DNA of 64,000 bases from DATAGF01 sp963813355 (lineage in GTDB: Bacteria; Actinomycetota; Thermoleophilia; Miltoncostaeales; Miltoncostaeaceae). The position numbers and the translations under genes are program-made. Below the pieces are notes generated by a model. It was given only the letters and a program-made list of their open reading frames with translations, was not told where the DNA came from and ran no database searches. The DNA lies in contig CAWEYS010000015.1 of NCBI GenBank assembly GCA_963813355.1, positions 52,872 to 116,871 on the forward strand. The letters are read 5' to 3'. How positions within the stretch are numbered: position 1 is the stretch's first letter; each line of letters begins with the position of its first letter. Below, piece by piece: positions 60,454 through 64,000 of the stretch.

Positions 60454-61939
60454 CAGCTGCTCTGGACGCGAGAATCGCGTCTCTTGAGGCGCTGGCGAAC
60501 GGCGGCAGTGCCGCCGATCTCAGCGCCGCGCTGAGCGCTGCGAGCGAAAAGGCGGCCGACGTCGTGCTCGACCACGACACGCGCCCGACGGCCAAGGCAT
60601 GGCGCGCATACGCCGCTGCCCTCAAGGCCGCGGCGCGTCTCGTTCGACTGGAGGGAAGCCGTCCGTCAGGCCGAACCCGAGAGTCGTCGTCATATGGACT
60701 CGGCGCATCTCCTCGCCCAGGAGACGTTGGCGACCCTCGACGCGACCGAGCCAATGCTCACGCCGATCTCCCTCGCGCTCACCTCGATCGAGGGGGCGAA
60801 ATCGACCGCGGACGTCGAGTCCTGCCTCGAGCAGGTCCGTGCGGTGCCGCTTCCCATTCCTCTCGCCGAGCCGCCACCCACTCCGCCCCGGCCAGATGTC
60901 GAGAAGGAAGAGCCGCCGCCGGAGCCGATCGCCGTCGCCCTCTTCAGCCTCAACGGTGAGCCGGCCCCAGACGCAGCTCTAGTCCACGCGCACCGTTTTA
61001 ACGGCTTGCGACTGGAGCTTCGGCTGACGGAGTGGCCCGACTGGCCGACGCCCTCCACGCGACGGCCGTCTCCATCGCAGGCGATAACGCCTGCTTCCCG
61101 GGCTTCGAATTCCACCGTCCTGACGAGCGCGACCGCGACGGCATGTGGACCGTCGAGGGCGAGGGCAAGCTCGTACTCAGGGCCGTGCAACCGCTCGGCG
61201 ACGAGCCGCTGACCTTCTCGCTGCTGACTAGCTTTGATCTCACGCGGACGGCCGCACCAAGGCTGTACGGACCGTTGGGCAATCGGAGCTGCGGCTCTGG
61301 GCGATCGACGATTCGCCGACCTCCTTCTTCACAGGGCTGGAGCAGCTCGACGAGCGGCTGGCGCAGATCTTTGCCCTGATCTCTAATAACAACGCATTCG
61401 GCCCGGACGATAGGAAGGCGTTCATGCGCTTTCTGCGTGGCCTTCTGCGCGCGACGACGACGATGCAGGCTCGCGCGACCTATCGACTTTCGTCGCCAGA
61501 CGAGAAGCAGTTCCAGAGCGATCTCTTGCTCCTCCTCAACCAGCAGGACGCTCTACATGGGCGCGTCCAAGAGGGCGCTGAGATCGGTGGCGAGACCGAC
61601 CTCGTCCATTGCAGGATCGTCGCCGAACTCAAAGTCGTCAAGGATTCACCAGTGACAAACGAGAACGCAGCGCAGTTCCTCGGACAAACGACCAGCTACG
61701 CCTCCGGGCTCGGCTCACAGCTCGGGATCGCCGTCGTCCTCGACCTGTCCGAGAAGAAGAACCCGCTCGGTCACCCCGCCAACTACGTTCACTTCCTCGA
61801 GCCACAGGCGCACGGCGTCACGGACGATGCCTACGCGTCGCACATCGCGGTCTTGGTCGTCAACGGGAGCATGCCCCGACCGTCCGACTTCGCCGGCACA
61901 AGAGTCGTCGCACGCGACGCTCTCGCCTCTGATAGGTAG
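60441..61939 (+). pseudogene. PD-(D/E)XK nuclease-domain island protein, frame-broken
   Basis: About 500 residues when joined. N-terminal helices (LTAALDARIASLEALANGGS), a proline-rich hinge, a beta-rich middle (CFPGFEFHRPDERDRDG, WTVEGEGKLVLRAV), and a C-terminal nuclease fold of ~170 residues in one clean frame: FQSDLLLLLNQQ, GGETDLVHCRIVAELKVVKD (Asp and ExK metal/catalytic residues at 61590-61635), then QFLGQTTSYASGLG and VVLDLSEKKNP. The D-x(n)-ExK core is the restriction-endonuclease-like fold. Frame changes near 60655, 61045 and 61252. Likely effector of the island's putative system. Confidence 0.55.
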
Positions 61940-62206
61940 GTTCCGAACCGCCCTTCTGAGGCCCTGACCTCATGATCACGCTTCGTCGACACGCCGCTAC
62001 GACCCCACGACCTGCCGACCACGCTCCGGGCCTTGCGTCGGGGCTGCTTCACCCATGATCGGGCTCCACGTGCGGGACTCTGAGTTACCCCTCTGGACAC
62101 CCGCCAACGTCTGCCAAGCTCAGTACGTGACGCAGGCTCAGCGACACTCCGACTGGCGGGGACACTCTCCTGCGGGCCGCGCCAAGGTCCACGGTGTGAG
62201 GGCGAA
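61940..62206. other. Intergenic region after the nuclease gene
   Basis: 267 nt with lower GC than the backbone. I see small inverted repeats (GGTTC/GAACC near 61940, GAGG/CCTC near 61960) that could end the operon, and no convincing gene. The GTG start of the next gene has no clear ribosome site. Confidence 0.4.
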
Positions 62207-62867
62207 GTGTCTGAGTGGCTGACGACTCTTCTCGCGGCTTTGATCGGCGCCGGCCTCGGATCGATTGGCGCCGTGCTCGCCGCGGACTGGAGCAAGCGGA
62301 AGGCCGAGACATCCGAACGTCGCGACGCGCTCGTTCAGCGCTACCTCTTTCAGCTTCAGGACTCGCTTGAATCTCTCTGGTATCGACTCGAAAACCTGGC
62401 TCGAAGGAGCGGTCGTTACGTCATGCAGGATCAGTACTTCGAGACAACGACCCTCTACGCGCTTGGCAGGGTCCTGGCAATCGAGGCGTATGCTCGCGCT
62501 CGAAGGCGTCTATCCGCAGCTCGAGAGACTTTACCCAGGGCTCGGGACGTTCCTGATGGAGCATCGCGTGGATTATGCTGAACTGGGCGGCGCCTTCTTT
62601 CAGTACGACCGCCTCGCATTGGCTGAAGCGGTCATGGAACGAGAGGGGGACCGCTTTCGGGCGAGCACGTACCTCGAGTTCAGAAGACGCTATGAAAGCG
62701 AGGGTCTCCGGAGAACGCGACTGGCTGGCCCCCGCGCGCGAGGCGATCCAGACCATGACCGAGGATCGAATGGCGGCGCTGCTGGATCACCTCAAGACCG
62801 TCGCGTTGCGCATATCAGGCGCGGCGAATATTCCGAGCGGGCTGAGGACGAGACAGCGCACACCTGA
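62207..62867 (+). pseudogene. Membrane-anchored protein of unknown function, frame-broken
   Basis: Begins VSEWLTTLLAALIGAGLGSI as one transmembrane helix, then a cytoplasmic stretch DWSKRKAETSERRDALVQRY, LFQLQDSLESLWYRLENL and the motif YFETTTLYALGRVLAIEA. It changes frame near 62490, giving ALEGVYPQLERLYPGLGTFL and YLEFRRRYES, and again near 62700 (LAPAREAIQTMTEDRMAALL). The pattern resembles, from memory, a family of single-pass actinobacterial proteins with an (R)RDxLxxRY...STLYxxG core. Function unknown. Confidence 0.5.
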
Positions 62868-63624
62868 GCCAGCGCGCGTCCTGGGGGCGAATCGGCGCAA
62901 TCCCACCGTGCGCGTGCTTAGGTTCCAGGAAAGCTCTCTCACTGCGAGCTCGGCGAGATCCACGAGCCTCAGCACTTCAAGTCCGCCCGACTGACAAAGG
63001 ATGCTCCCGAAGACGGGGGCGCTCGAGGTGGTAGGCGACCATCTGTGGGTAAAGGCAGGGCCTGCATGTCGCGGGCGAGCCAAGTCCGCACCACGCCAGC
63101 TTGGCCGGCCGCCGATCGCGCCCCGCGCCGTCGCGTGCCTCACGGACGAAGAGGGCCGTCTCCGAAGCTGTGAGGGCGCCTACGAAGCCGACCCGCCGGT
63201 TGCCGCGGCAAAGCCGGGGCAGGCGGCAAGCGTGGCCTGTGAGATGAAGGGGCTGGGGCGCTCATGTGGCGGCCAATCGGGCAGCGTCGAGGGCGAGTCT
63301 CAAAACGAGGTGCACTCGGCTCGAGGCCCTGCGCCTCCGAGTACCCCACCACCGCGACGCCCGGGAACAACCCTTGGATGATGTTCGAAGTGCACCTTCA
63401 CGGCATTCGGCTGACTGCTGTCGGCCACGCCATAAGCAGCGAGACCGGCATGAGAAACGACGTGATTCGTGGCCATCTCGAACGAAGCTCGGTGGCGCCG
63501 GAGCTTCGTGATGAGATTCTTCGGGGCAGCGGTACCTCGATCAGCGCTGCCCGGTCACAGTCGGACCCGTCGCCGACCCGCCGCCCGAAACGGAGTAGCA
63601 CCCGTAGGATCGCCGTCCAGTGAT
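62868..63624. other. Unassigned stretch, no supported gene
   Basis: Several frames are open on both strands but none has a clear start, domain or codon signal. The best small candidate is ATG 63378 to 63623 (82 residues, MMFEVHLHGIRLTAVGHAIS), which I list only as a possibility. The region may hold remnants broken in the same way as the neighbouring genes. Confidence 0.3.
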
Positions 63625-63994
63625 GGCCTGCCCGGGGCGAAGCGCTCGCCGTCAAAGCCCCAAGCCCTAGCCCTCGCTCAGCTCCGCCGCGCCCATCGGC
63701 CTCGCTGACGGTCGTCGCGAGCGCCGCCCTCTCGGGCGCGGCCGGGCGGGCGCGGGCGTCGTGAGGCGGCAGCTCGGCCAGCTCGTCCCGGAGGTCGCGA
63801 AGGACGCGATGCTGGGCGTTGATCACCTCTCGCAGCGCTTTGTGGTGGCGACCACGGCCGAACCAGCCGAGATCGGCGAGCTGCTTCTGGACGGAAGTGA
63901 GCAGGCGGGCCCGTGAGTGGATCTCGCGCTCAAGGCGCTGGCGGGCGATCTGTGCCGGCGAGGGTGCCCGCGTGTCGCGCGGGGCCTGCTCCAC
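63625..63994 (-). CDS. Partial coiled-coil protein at window edge (possible relaxase-like tail)
   Basis: Minus-strand frame from GTG 63994 (the real start may be outside the window). Credible coding runs through RQRLEREIHSRARLLTSVQK, LADLGWFGRGRHHKALREVI and AQHRVLRDLRDELAELPP: a charged, helical segment of the kind found in C-terminal tails of actinobacterial mobilisation/relaxase proteins. The open frame continues to 63398 but beyond ~63700 it looks non-coding, so a stop or shift is expected there. Function is a guess. Confidence 0.3.
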
Positions 63995-64000
63995 CGCGGG

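Noticed and set aside
62787..63143. 118-codon minus-strand frame over the end of the membrane-protein gene
   Set aside because: It is antisense to sequence with better coding evidence and shows no recognisable motif.
55531..64000. Second attachment site of the tRNA-Gly element inside the window
   Set aside because: I looked for another copy of GGTTCGAGTCCCTTC and of the acceptor end CATCCGC in context and found none, so the right end must lie outside.

Overview
The window is very GC-rich DNA with dense, short-spaced genes, GTG starts, GTGA/TTGA start-stop overlaps, a GuaB3-type IMP dehydrogenase homologue, a WhiG/FliA sigma factor, a SUF-only Fe-S pathway with SufU and SufT, a 7Fe ferredoxin and an EF-G paralogue. 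This fits a deep-branching actinobacterium (Thermoleophilia-like is my best guess, inferred from gene content only). Several promoters have a TANNNT -10 hexamer only 6-8 nt before the start codon, which points to common leaderless transcription.

Layout. 0-4.5 kb: end of guaB3, a frame-broken secreted beta-propeller/RTX protein, guaA and a VOC protein. 4.5-9.8 kb: a TetR/MFS efflux pair with two matching operators, then a Re-citrate-synthase-like gene divergent from an HTH-fused citrate synthase, and an S4 protein. 9.8-20.4 kb: pcm, then the core block rplM-rpsI-glmM-glmS-acpS, a small membrane/XRE pair, and the coupled nnrDE-alr-cca set. 20.5-31.9 kb: CAP protein, cobalamin adenosyltransferase, RNB nuclease, M15, EamA, NlpC/P60 and M23 genes, a CoA-transferase, two head-to-head alpha/beta hydrolases and a TetR-controlled membrane pair. 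31.9-38.1 kb: the suf operon (sufB-sufD-Rieske-sufC-sufS-sufU-sufT-erpA, minus strand). 38.2-41.7 kb: two tandem secreted propeller-like paralogues and a SufR-like regulator whose promoter resembles that of sufB. 42-55.5 kb: mixed housekeeping genes including fdxA, mrp, rpiB, whiG, fusA2, a macro-domain gene, nif3 and an AlkD-like gene.

From 55.5 kb to the end an integrated element follows tRNA-Gly(GCC): a tyrosine integrase, an HTH-nucleotidyltransferase, then a three-gene operon-like set (Cys/His-rich protein, large helical-repeat protein, PD-(D/E)XK nuclease) and a membrane-anchored protein. All are frame-broken in this sequence. I read this as a candidate uncharacterised defence-type system, either decaying or poorly polished.

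Two further patterns stand out. A roughly 100-nt, three-hairpin repeat occurs three times, always between convergent genes, and all three helices differ between copies in a pairing-preserving way. Single-base frame breaks are scattered in the backbone but are far denser in the island.
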